Below, piece by piece: positions 10,957 to 18,551 of a stretch of 64,000 nucleotides of DNA. Under the pieces are notes generated by a model. The model was not told the origin of the DNA. It worked only from the letters and a program-made list of their open reading frames with translations, and did no database searches. This stretch comes from Maricaulis sp048270095 (GTDB taxonomy: Bacteria; Pseudomonadota; Alphaproteobacteria; Caulobacterales; Maricaulaceae). The stretch is from NCBI RefSeq assembly GCF_048270095.1, contig NZ_JBLWTL010000017.1, positions 1 to 64,000 of the forward strand, written 5' to 3'. Positions within the stretch are counted from its first letter, which is position 1. Every line of letters starts with the position of its first letter. The position numbers were made by a program, and so were the translations under genes.

Positions 10957-11517
10957 ATGTTGTCCCGCACCCTTCTCGTCACCACAGCCTTTCTGCTACC
11001 CGTCGCAGCCTGCGCCCAGGATGAAGCGGCCGTCCCGCCGCACACGACCACAACCGCCAGCGGCGAGCTGATCATCCGTGACCGTAGCCCCGCCGGCTCG
11101 GTGAGCCTGCACCAGGGCCCCGAAGGCGTGGTCATCCGGATCGAGGCTGACGGCCTGCCAGCGGATGCGCGCAATCAATGGCATGGCGTCCATCTGCATA
11201 GCATTGGCGATTGCTCGTCAGAGGACTTCACCTCCTCGGCCGGCCATATCAACCCGTCAGGGCGCCAGCACGGCCTGCTCAACCCAGAAGGCCCCGACAA
11301 TGCCGATCTGCCCAATCTCTGGGTCGACGGCGATGGCGCGATCCGCGCCGAGGTCTACACAACCCGCGTCAGCCTGGAGGGCTCTGACACCCTGCCCGCC
11401 CTGCTCGACGCCGACGGTTCAGCCCTGGTGATCCATGCCGGCAGCGATGACCAGACCAGCCAGCCGATCGGCGGTGCCGGCGCGCGCATTGCCTGTGCGG
11501 TGATCACGACGCCCTGA
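10957..11517 (+). CDS. sodC: Cu/Zn superoxide dismutase family lipoprotein
   Basis: The 186-aa protein has a lipoprotein-type signal ending at Cys19 (LLPVAAC). Copper ligands are in place: His79 and His81 in 'HGVHLH', bridging His97 in 'AGHINP' and His160 in 'VIHAG'. Cys86 and Cys180 can form the conserved disulfide. Of the zinc site, His97, His105 and Asp116 are present, but the third histidine of the usual 'GPHAGD' stretch is Asp113 ('GPDNAD'). It would dismutate superoxide in the periplasm. The ATG at 10957 has AGGAGAA upstream. Zinc affinity may be altered or the Asp may substitute as ligand. Confidence 0.9.
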   Translation: MLSRTLLVTTAFLLPVAACAQDEAAVPPHTTTTASGELIIRDRSPAGSVSLHQGPEGVVIRIEADGLPADARNQWHGVHLHSIGDCSSEDFTSSAGHINPSGRQHGLLNPEGPDNADLPNLWVDGDGAIRAEVYTTRVSLEGSDTLPALLDADGSALVIHAGSDDQTSQPIGGAGARIACAVITTP

Positions 11518-11658
11518 ACGAGGCCGCGTAGACATCACCTACCTGCAACCCGGCTTCCCGACCGAGTGGGACGCCCGGGTTGGCCATTGCTCTGAAGCGC
11601 CATCACAAAGCTGGAATGTCCGCCTCGATGACAATTTCGACGATGCGGGTTTCGGCCC

Positions 11659-12240
11659 TCAAGCGCCGTCCGCCCCAAGGGGCACCAGGCCCGCGCCCTC
11701 GCGCGAGGCCGGAGAGTCGAGGTTCCGAATCTCGAATTCACGCTCGACGATCCGCGTGCCGAAGGCCGTATAGAGGATAGCGGCCATCAACGCCGCCACG
11801 AGGAAGCCGGCGATGAAACTGCTGCGGTCGAGGCTGGCGATGAGGTCTCCGATCGAGACGCGGGGCCGGTCGCGCGCCGGCAGTCCGGCCAGCGCCGCCG
11901 GCGGCGCATCAATCGCCAGCCGATAGCCGACGCGCGGCAGGGTCAGAATCAAATCCGAGCGGCCCAGCAGACGGCGCAGGCGCGAAATCGCCTGGTTCAG
12001 CGCTTCGTCCGAACCGTCTTCATCCCAGACGCTCTCGAGAAATTCATCGCGCGTCACCGGCGCCCCACCGCGCCGCACCAACAGGTCGAGCACGCCGGCC
12101 AGGCGCGGTTCGAGCCGGTGGCTGCGGCCGCCGATTTCCAGCACACAATTGCGCAGATCGCAGACCGCATCGCCGATCTGCACAATCGAGGCCGAGGGAG
12201 AGCGACGGGTAGAGACAGGGCTGGCAATATTCATCATCAT
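11659..12240 (-). CDS. Membrane-anchored OmpR/ToxR-type winged-helix transcriptional regulator
   Basis: The 193-aa protein has an N-terminal trans_reg_C DNA-binding domain (about residues 20-108: 'LEPRLAGVLDLLVRRGGAPVT', 'LNQAISRLRRLLG', 'LPRVGYRLAI' regions), a linker, then one transmembrane helix at about 141-160 and a tail of some 33 residues predicted to be periplasmic. There is no receiver domain, so this is the ToxR/CadC layout rather than a two-component regulator. It is divergent from the serine hydrolase at 12324 with an 83-base shared spacer, which makes that gene the first candidate target. Three consecutive ATGs (12240-12232) leave the exact start open. Confidence 0.85.
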   Translation of the reverse strand: MMMNIASPVSTRRSPSASIVQIGDAVCDLRNCVLEIGGRSHRLEPRLAGVLDLLVRRGGAPVTRDEFLESVWDEDGSDEALNQAISRLRRLLGRSDLILTLPRVGYRLAIDAPPAALAGLPARDRPRVSIGDLIASLDRSSFIAGFLVAALMAAILYTAFGTRIVEREFEIRNLDSPASREGAGLVPLGADGA

Positions 12241-12323
12241 CTTTCGGAAATGTTTTCGTCAGGACAGTGTGGTGGCATTTTCCTACGCCTCCCCTCCTAA
12301 CACAGAACAGGAAGGCCCTGCCC

Positions 12324-13766
12324 ATGAAAGCTTTTTCATCTCCCCTCGCGATTGCGCGGCTCGCCCTGGCGGTGACCCTCGCCTCGCCACTGATCGCACC
12401 GTTCGCGGGCGCCCAGACCGACCCCGCCCAGCAGGCACGGATCGAGGCCCGCTTCGACGAACTCGCCGAGGCGGGTTTCACCGGCTTTGCCGCGATTGCC
12501 CATGATGGCGAGATCATCCTTGCCCGTGGCGCCGGCCTCGCCGACCCGGCCACCGGGCGCCCCTTCACCCTCGATACCCAGTTCGATATCGGTTCGATCA
12601 CCAAGAGTTTCACCGGCATGGCCATCGCCGCGCTGGTCGATGCCGGACGCCTCGCGCCCGATGCGACCCTGGCCGATTTCTTCCCGGACGTGCCCGCCGA
12701 CAAGGCGACCATCACTGTGCATCAATTGCTCACCCACACGGCCGGCCTGCCCGATGCCGTCGGCGATGATTTCTCCGACGAGGGTTGGGCCAGCGTCCGC
12801 GACAAGGCCTTCGCCGCAGAGCTTCACCACGCGCCCGGATCGGCCTATCGCTATTCCAATGTCGGCTTCACCGTCCTGGCCGCGATCATCGAAATAGTGA
12901 CCGGTCAAACCTATGAAGACTATCTGGTCGAGGAGATCCTCGTGCCCGCCGGGATTGAGCATACCGGCTATATGGCCGTCTATGACGACGCCCTCGCGGC
13001 GCGCAACCGCCACGGCGAAGCCGTGATCGACGCGTCCTGGGGCGGTCATGCGCCGAACTGGAATCTGATGGGCAATGGCGGGCTGGTCTCGACACCGCGC
13101 GACATGCTCGCCTGGCAGGCGGCCTACCGGAACGGCACGATTGTCTCCCCGCAGGCCCGCGACCTGGCGCATGCACCGCTGGTGCGCGAGGGTGACGGGG
13201 CACCCTCCTTCTATGGCTATGGCCTGGTGGTCGAGGATGATGCCGAGCTTGGCCGCATCTATTGGCATAATGGCGGCAATCCCTCCTTCAACTCACACTG
13301 GCGGGTTCTGGCGGATCAGGGCTATGAGCTGTTCGCAACCACCAATCAGCGCGGCATCTCGGCCGACACGGCCATTGAGGCCCTGGTCGCGGCCTTGATG
13401 GGCCAGGAATTCGAGGTGCAGCATCCGCGCCAGGCCAGTGTCGACCCGGTGGCCCTGCCCGATACGGCCGGGGGACGCACCGCGGCTGAATTCCTCGCCA
13501 TGATCGCCAGCGATGATGAGGCCGTCTGGCGGGATTATGTCCTGACCCGGATGAGCGATGAGATGCGCGCGGTCGCGCCGATGGACGGACATTTGAGGAT
13601 GATGCGGCAGCTGCACCGTGATGTCGGCCAAAGCGATGTCGTCGCCGTCTTCGAGAACGAAACCACGATTACCCTCTCGGTGCGCGATCCGCATTCGGGC
13701 GAGACGATCCCGGTGATGATTGAATACGATGCCGATGGCCAGGTGACGGGCCTGATGATCGGCTAG
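12324..13766 (+). CDS. Secreted serine hydrolase, beta-lactamase/PBP4* (AmpC-like) family
   Basis: The 480-aa protein has a Sec signal peptide (cleavage near AGAQ, residue 30). The nucleophile motif SxxK is SITK at 91-94, the second motif YSN at 177-179, and 'YWHNGGNP' supplies the third His-x-Gly element. A C-terminal domain of about 120 residues follows the catalytic core, as in LACTB/esterase-like members. The family includes esterases, D-aminopeptidases and DD-carboxypeptidase-like enzymes; beta-lactam hydrolysis is not implied. The ATG at 12324 has AGGAAGG upstream. Its 3' end overlaps the converging DUF2269 gene by four bases. Confidence 0.87.
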   Translation: MKAFSSPLAIARLALAVTLASPLIAPFAGAQTDPAQQARIEARFDELAEAGFTGFAAIAHDGEIILARGAGLADPATGRPFTLDTQFDIGSITKSFTGMAIAALVDAGRLAPDATLADFFPDVPADKATITVHQLLTHTAGLPDAVGDDFSDEGWASVRDKAFAAELHHAPGSAYRYSNVGFTVLAAIIEIVTGQTYEDYLVEEILVPAGIEHTGYMAVYDDALAARNRHGEAVIDASWGGHAPNWNLMGNGGLVSTPRDMLAWQAAYRNGTIVSPQARDLAHAPLVREGDGAPSFYGYGLVVEDDAELGRIYWHNGGNPSFNSHWRVLADQGYELFATTNQRGISADTAIEALVAALMGQEFEVQHPRQASVDPVALPDTAGGRTAAEFLAMIASDDEAVWRDYVLTRMSDEMRAVAPMDGHLRMMRQLHRDVGQSDVVAVFENETTITLSVRDPHSGETIPVMIEYDADGQVTGLMIG

Positions 13767-14236
13767 GCCAGGGCCGGTCGCGCCACCATCAGCCCAAAGA
13801 TCGCGATCAGCGCAGCAAAGGCCGGCCAGCCGAGCGCAAACCAGATCCGCATCAGACGGTGAACGCGGTCGGGGACAGCCTCCCCGGCCGCGACGGCCTC
13901 GGCCATCAAACGCCGCACCTCAAGCTGGATCCACACCACGGGCAGCCAGCAGGCGCCGATGAAAATATAGAGCCCATAGCTCACCAGCAGCCAGGGCGCG
14001 GTGAGTGGCCAGCCCGCCAGATACGCCAGGGCGACGCCGGTCAAAGGCTGGGCGATGACGGCGGTGGTGGTGAAGACCCAGTCGGCGAGCACGACATGCT
14101 TGGCCGCCAGCGCGAAGCCGGGGGCATCGCCGGAGCGCCAGGCCATCAGCATGAAAAAGGCAATCGCCGCGCCGGACCCGAACAGCACAGATGCCGACAT
14201 GATATGCAGCGTCTTGACGGTCCAATACAGCTCCAT
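13763..14236 (-). CDS. DUF2269 family integral membrane protein
   Basis: The 157-aa protein has four hydrophobic segments (about 9-31, 47-70, 82-100 and 130-152) and the N-terminal 'LHIMSASVLFGSGAAIAFFM' signature of DUF2269. The biochemical function of the family is unknown; a conserved intramembrane His near the N-terminus invites comparison with heme- or quinone-linked membrane proteins, but this is speculation. Its ATG shares one base with the stop codon of the SDR-DoxX gene (TGATG), so the two are translationally coupled. Confidence 0.8.
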   Translation of the reverse strand: MELYWTVKTLHIMSASVLFGSGAAIAFFMLMAWRSGDAPGFALAAKHVVLADWVFTTTAVIAQPLTGVALAYLAGWPLTAPWLLVSYGLYIFIGACWLPVVWIQLEVRRLMAEAVAAGEAVPDRVHRLMRIWFALGWPAFAALIAIFGLMVARPALA

Positions 14237-15531
14237 CAGCGCTCATCCTCTGTCGCGGCAATCATCAGCGCCAGCGCCATCATCGGGAAGACTTTCAGGA
14301 TTGGTCCCAGCGCGTCGGCCCACAGGCCGGGCAGCGTCAGGCTGAGCGCGAGGATATAGGCGAATGTGCCGGCGATCATGATCGCGCTGACCAGCCGCAC
14401 CCGCCATTTCGCCAGCATCGCCGCGCCCAGGGCGAGATCGAAGGCGGACCCGAACCAGAGCAGAAAAGTCTGCATCGCCGGCGTATATCCGGCCGCCTGC
14501 AGCACGTCATAGGCATCACCGCGCGCGATCGTCAGCGAAATGATGCCGGTCGCCAGCCAGTAAAGTCCCAGCACCCAGCGCGCGACCGGGCGGGCAAAGC
14601 CGAGCCGGGCATGCCAGCGGTCCTGCACACCGGCCGGAGCGCTGGCGAGGTAGGCGTCAAAGCCGCGCGGCGCCGCGCCGGTCGCGGCGAGCCATTCAGC
14701 CGGATCGCCCTCGACATCGAAGTCGAGCTGTTTCAGCGCCGTGGTGCGCATTGAGGTGCGCACGCCGACCCAGCCGAGCAGATCGCCGATGCGAAAGGCC
14801 GGCGCCGCAAGCCAGCGCGGGACGTGCCAGATCCGCGTCCGGCCAAAGCCGAGCCAGCGGCGATAACCGCGCAGCAATTGGTCCATCGAGACCGCCTGCG
14901 GGCCGGCAATGTCCCAGCTGAAATGCGATGGCGCACCGGGTTCCAGCAGATCGCCCACCGCCGCGCTCAGATCTTCCGCACTGATCGGACGGAAAACCTG
15001 CTCGCCGCCGACCAGCGGCGTGATCCAGGGCATGCCGCACAGGGCCCGCACCAGGGCGGTGCCGCCATAGACATTGCGGGCAATCACCAGTGAGGGGCGC
15101 AGGATGGCCCAGTCGAGATCGAGCGCCTTGAGCGCCGCCTCACCATCGAGCTTGTCGCGCGCATAGGCCGAGCCGGAGGCCGCATCGGCGCCGACGGCGG
15201 AAATATGGATCACCCGGCGCACACCCGCCTCGGCGCAAGCGGCAAACAGCGCGGTGGCGCCATCGACATGGGCCGCACGGCTATGATCGCCGAGCCCGTC
15301 CTGCAGTACGCCGACGCAATTGATCACCGCATCGACCCCGGCCAGCCGTGGCCGCCAGTCGGCGGCGTTGTCATGCCGGAAGTCGCAGGCGATCCAGTCG
15401 AGATCGGGGGCAAGGCGCCGCGCCGCGTTGATCTGCCGGCCGGCGGCGATGACGCGATGGCCCTGGCTGTGCAGATGGGCCGCGAGATGCGATCCGATGA
15501 AACCGGACGCCCCGGCGATAAGGATATTCAT
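14236..15531 (-). CDS. NAD(P)-binding SDR protein fused to DoxX-like membrane domain
   Basis: The 431-aa protein starts with an atypical/extended SDR Rossmann domain ('ILIAGASGFIGSHLAAHL' nucleotide loop, 'VINCVGVLQDG', 'HISAVGAD', 'YARDKLDGE' with the Tyr-x-x-x-Lys pair), related to NDUFA9-like and complex I-associated SDRs. From about residue 300 four hydrophobic helices form a DoxX-like domain ('WVLGLYWLATGIISL', 'TFLLWFGSAFDLALGAAMLAK' regions). The fusion suggests a membrane-bound redox or quinone-related activity. It is the first gene of a coupled pair with the DUF2269 protein. The substrate is unknown. Confidence 0.82.
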   Translation of the reverse strand: MNILIAGASGFIGSHLAAHLHSQGHRVIAAGRQINAARRLAPDLDWIACDFRHDNAADWRPRLAGVDAVINCVGVLQDGLGDHSRAAHVDGATALFAACAEAGVRRVIHISAVGADAASGSAYARDKLDGEAALKALDLDWAILRPSLVIARNVYGGTALVRALCGMPWITPLVGGEQVFRPISAEDLSAAVGDLLEPGAPSHFSWDIAGPQAVSMDQLLRGYRRWLGFGRTRIWHVPRWLAAPAFRIGDLLGWVGVRTSMRTTALKQLDFDVEGDPAEWLAATGAAPRGFDAYLASAPAGVQDRWHARLGFARPVARWVLGLYWLATGIISLTIARGDAYDVLQAAGYTPAMQTFLLWFGSAFDLALGAAMLAKWRVRLVSAIMIAGTFAYILALSLTLPGLWADALGPILKVFPMMALALMIAATEDER

Positions 15532-15587
15532 GACCGCTCGCCCCCCGGCACTCGCTATTCGGTCTGGTCTGGACCCGATCGCGCCAG

Positions 15588-16280
15588 CTATGGCGCAGAC
15601 GCCGCCTGGCCTTCGCGCATCATGGCCAGATTGGCATCCAGATTATTGCTGATCGCCGTGCGCAGCGCGGGCCAGACGGCTTCGACCTTGAGCCATTCGG
15701 AACCGGGCATCTCGACCTGGTTCACGGCAGCGAAGTAAGCCGTTGTCCCGTAAGAACAGGCCCACCAGGGTGAGGCCTGACTGGTAAAGACCTCACCCGA
15801 TGCGATGGTGGCGGCGAGTGCCGCCTCGAGCCGCGCGGGATCGGAATTCATCAATTCGGTGACCGCGGGCCCGGCATATTCCGATGCCCCGCCGACGACG
15901 TTCAAGGCTGACGAGTCGATACAGCGCGAGGCGTCGTAAATCGTGCGGGCGCGGCCGAGAAAATAGGCCTGCAGGGCCCGGTCAGGGTCAGTGGCGACCG
16001 TCAGCCGGGCGACCTCGAACAGGAAGATTGGCGGATTGATATCGCGCCGCTCCCATAACTGGCGGGCAATAGCCGGGGATTGCGCCGCGTCCGTATTGCG
16101 CAGGGCCGACAGGGTCACGAGGACATCGCCCCAGGCTGCATCGCCGACGACGAACTGGGATTCAGCCCCCTCGCCACCGATCGACATGATCCCCGGTCGG
16201 CGCAGATTGGCATCGGCGGTCTGGGACCAAGCGGGCGCGGCCAGCATGAGGCAGGCCAAAATCAAGATCGTTCTACGCAT
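15588..16280 (-). CDS. Secreted protein of unknown function
   Basis: The 230-aa protein has a clear signal peptide (MRRTILILACLMLAAPAWSQ). The mature part is mostly helical with two cysteines that could form a disulfide ('ASRCIDSSAL' and 'PWWACSYG'). I recognise no family. The ATG at 16280 has GAGGAG upstream. It lies 35 bases downstream of ssb on the same strand, so read-through from the ssb promoter is possible, though a functional link is not evident. Confidence 0.7.
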   Translation of the reverse strand: MRRTILILACLMLAAPAWSQTADANLRRPGIMSIGGEGAESQFVVGDAAWGDVLVTLSALRNTDAAQSPAIARQLWERRDINPPIFLFEVARLTVATDPDRALQAYFLGRARTIYDASRCIDSSALNVVGGASEYAGPAVTELMNSDPARLEAALAATIASGEVFTSQASPWWACSYGTTAYFAAVNQVEMPGSEWLKVEAVWPALRTAISNNLDANLAMMREGQAASAP

Positions 16281-16315
16281 TCCGGCTCCTCGCCCCCCAT
16301 TCAGTCCCGTGTGGA

Positions 16316-16801
16316 CTAGAACGGGATTTCATCATCCATGTCGGCGCTACGGAAATCTTCCTTCGGCCCGTCAACCGCGCGCTGTGGCGAGCGCTCGCTG
16401 GACTCGAAACTTCCGCCGCCACCGCCGCCATATGAGCCGCCGCCCTCGCCCTTGCTGTCGAGCATTTGCAACTCGCCGCGGTATTTCTGCAGCACGATCT
16501 CGGTATTGTATTTGTCGACGCCGTTCTGGTCGGTCCATTTGCGGGTCTGCAGCGCGCCTTCGATATACACCTTGGCGCCCTTCTTGAGATAGTTGTCGGC
16601 GACCTTGGCGAGCTGGTCATTGAAGATCACAACGCTGTGCCATTCGGTCTTCTCGCGGCGCTCGCCGGAGGTCTTGTCGCGCCAGCTTTCCGAGGTCGCG
16701 ATGCGCAGATTGCACACCGGATCGCCATTCGGCAGACGCCGGGTCTCCGGATCCTTGCCCAGATTGCCCACCAGAATGACCTTGTTTACAGATCCCGCCA
16801 T
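16316..16801 (-). CDS. ssb: Single-stranded DNA-binding protein
   Basis: The 161-aa protein has an N-terminal OB fold ('SVNKVILVGNLGKDPETRR', 'NLRIATSESWRDK', 'GAKVYIEGALQTRKW', 'YNTEIVLQKY'), a flexible Gly-rich linker ('GGGSYGGGGGGS') and the conserved acidic tip DDEIPF that recruits replication and repair partners. It coats ssDNA as a tetramer. The ATG at 16801 has GGAG eight bases upstream; the in-frame extension to 16870 runs through the SOS box and is rejected. The LexA-type box at 16853-16867 predicts DNA-damage induction, as for uvrA nearby. Confidence 0.97.
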   Translation of the reverse strand: MAGSVNKVILVGNLGKDPETRRLPNGDPVCNLRIATSESWRDKTSGERREKTEWHSVVIFNDQLAKVADNYLKKGAKVYIEGALQTRKWTDQNGVDKYNTEIVLQKYRGELQMLDSKGEGGGSYGGGGGGSFESSERSPQRAVDGPKEDFRSADMDDEIPF

Positions 16802-16852
16802 CGCCCATTCTCCATGTTCTTGTGTTGCACGGCTTGTGCGCCGCGCCAATTT

Positions 16853-16867
16853 GTTCACATTCTGTTC
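16853..16867 (-). promoter_or_regulatory. LexA-type SOS box upstream of ssb
   Basis: The sequence gttcacattctgttc is an exact GTTC-N7-GTTC direct repeat, the alphaproteobacterial LexA operator. It lies 52-66 bases upstream of the ssb start codon, overlapping where a promoter would be. Confidence 0.85.
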
Positions 16868-17069
16868 CACGGGTCAATCGCGCCCGCGAGTCGCAGGGAT
16901 TTGAACGGAGTGGCGGCACAGAGTCCAGTGAGCCGCGCGGCGGGGTGTGGACGGAACACAGACCGCTATATCCTCCCCCGGATGCCCCTGCCCGGCTGAA
17001 GGGTAAAAACAACTTGTAGTCCCCAATACCAGCGGTCTAGCTTGCGGCGTTTTATAGAGGGGAATCACC

Positions 17070-17588
17070 ATGTACAAATTCATGATCGTGGCGCTCTGCG
17101 CTGCGGGAATGGCGGCCTGCGCGTCGACACCCAATCCAATTGCCGCCGAAACCCGGTCCGGCACCTATGTCACCGGCGCCGACCTGGTCTGGTCCGTCGA
17201 CGATGCCGACGAGCAGGATGACAATGGCAATTACGCCGCCGGGCGTGACGACTTGCTGGTCCGGCTGGAAGCCGCTGTCGAAACCGAATTTGCCCATTCG
17301 CCTGCCGGCTCACAGCCCGTCAGCTTCTCGATCAATATCGAGCGCTATAATCGCGTCAACGCGCTGACTGGCAATATCATCGGCGGCAGCAATATGGTCG
17401 TCGCCGACGTGTCCGTGATCGATGAGGATGGCAACGTCCTGGGGGTCTATGAGGATGTCACCGGTTATCACGCCAGCGGCGCGGGCATTATCGGCGCGAT
17501 CGCCCAGGCCGCGACCCAGCCCGACATTGTCGGCATTATGAGCAATTCTTTCGTCGCGGATTTGCGGCGTCGGTTTGACCGGGACTAG
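17070..17588 (+). CDS. Small lipoprotein of unknown function
   Basis: The 172-aa protein has a lipoprotein signal with lipobox MAAC (Cys17). The mature region is mixed alpha/beta, with 'SFSINIERYNRVNALTGNII' and repeated 'GGSNMVVADVSVIDEDGNVLG' type strands, reminiscent of DUF4410/GNA1162-like outer-membrane lipoproteins, but I cannot assign a family. GAGGGGAATCACC precedes the ATG. It is followed after four bases by a second lipoprotein gene, so the two probably form an operon and may act together. Confidence 0.72.
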   Translation: MYKFMIVALCAAGMAACASTPNPIAAETRSGTYVTGADLVWSVDDADEQDDNGNYAAGRDDLLVRLEAAVETEFAHSPAGSQPVSFSINIERYNRVNALTGNIIGGSNMVVADVSVIDEDGNVLGVYEDVTGYHASGAGIIGAIAQAATQPDIVGIMSNSFVADLRRRFDRD

Positions 17589-17592
17589 ACGC

Positions 17593-18318
17593 GTGAAACG
17601 TCTCGCTCTCGGCTTGGCACTGGCGGGTGTCGCGGCTTGCGCTGCGACACCGTCGGCGCCACTCAATCCGGATTCCTTCACGGTCAGTGGCCGTTACGCC
17701 CTGCCCCACGCCAATGCCGCGCCCTTCGCCGGACGGATGCGGGTGTCCGATATCGAATTGTCGCACGGTTTGGCGGCCTTCGATTATGAGGTGATCGCGT
17801 TCGACCAGACCATCAGTACAGCGATCGGCAAGTCACTCGAGAATTACGGCTATGCCGGCAGCGAGGCGGATGAAGGGGTCAACCTGGAAGTCCGGCTGTC
17901 AGAGATCGAGATCCATCAATCGGACGAAGCGATTACGGCGCATGTCTCGCTCGGTTTCCGGCCCATCGAGGCTGACCCGGCGCTGCAATGCGCCGCCCAC
18001 ACATCCAATGCGCAATTCCACGCGCTGACCCCTGTCCATTCGGGCGGCGGCCAACGCGCGGTTGGCATCATCGCCGGCATCGGCCTCGCTTTTGTCGGTG
18101 TCGACGCCTCGATTTTCATGGTCGATCAATTCGTCAATGCCAGCCAGAACAATGCTGCGATCAATGCCGATCTCGGCCTCGCGCGCGGCGAAGGCGTTGC
18201 CCCCCATGGCGAACAGGCGGCAATCCGCTTCGCCTCGACCTATGCCATCCAGCTTGCCATCGCCGACTACATCGCTCATCTCGGTACCTGCACCAGTCGC
18301 GAAGCCGAACCCGTCTGA
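17593..18318 (+). CDS. Lipoprotein of unknown function, partner of the preceding gene
   Basis: The 241-aa protein starts at GTG 17593, giving a clean lipoprotein signal (MKRLALGLALAGVAAC, lipobox VAAC). A TTG at 17575 in the same frame would overlap the previous gene and is less likely. The mature part contains a hydrophobic Gly-rich stretch ('AVGIIAGIGLAFVGVDASIF') that may be a membrane-interacting helix. I recognise no family. Spacing to the upstream lipoprotein gene suggests co-transcription. Confidence 0.7.
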   Translation: MKRLALGLALAGVAACAATPSAPLNPDSFTVSGRYALPHANAAPFAGRMRVSDIELSHGLAAFDYEVIAFDQTISTAIGKSLENYGYAGSEADEGVNLEVRLSEIEIHQSDEAITAHVSLGFRPIEADPALQCAAHTSNAQFHALTPVHSGGGQRAVGIIAGIGLAFVGVDASIFMVDQFVNASQNNAAINADLGLARGEGVAPHGEQAAIRFASTYAIQLAIADYIAHLGTCTSREAEPV

Positions 18319-18463
18319 GTCAGCCGCCAATGACGCGCCACCCCGGCCCGGCCTGACAGCGGACCGACGCTGCGTTCCAGGACCGGCAGCGCTTGCCCAC
18401 ACCGACTTCCTGCCTACATGGTGTCAGCAGACTTGCATCGCGCTGCTGGACGCCGCGCGGCTT

Positions 18464-18478
18464 GTTCTCTAAATGTTC
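18464..18478 (+). promoter_or_regulatory. LexA-type SOS box upstream of uvrA
   Basis: The sequence gttctctaaatgttc is an exact GTTC-N7-GTTC repeat, ending 73 bases before the uvrA ATG. This is the consensus alphaproteobacterial LexA site and predicts SOS induction of uvrA. Confidence 0.87.
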
Positions 18479-18551
18479 AGCACGATTCCAGCCTTGACCG
18501 GTCCCGCCGGCGACCAGTTCTACCCGCGATTTGGCAGACGAAAGACATTTC

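Noticed and set aside
12324..13766. Beta-lactamase resistance gene
   Set aside because: SxxK and YSN motifs are shared with esterases and peptidases; length and C-terminal domain differ from AmpC.
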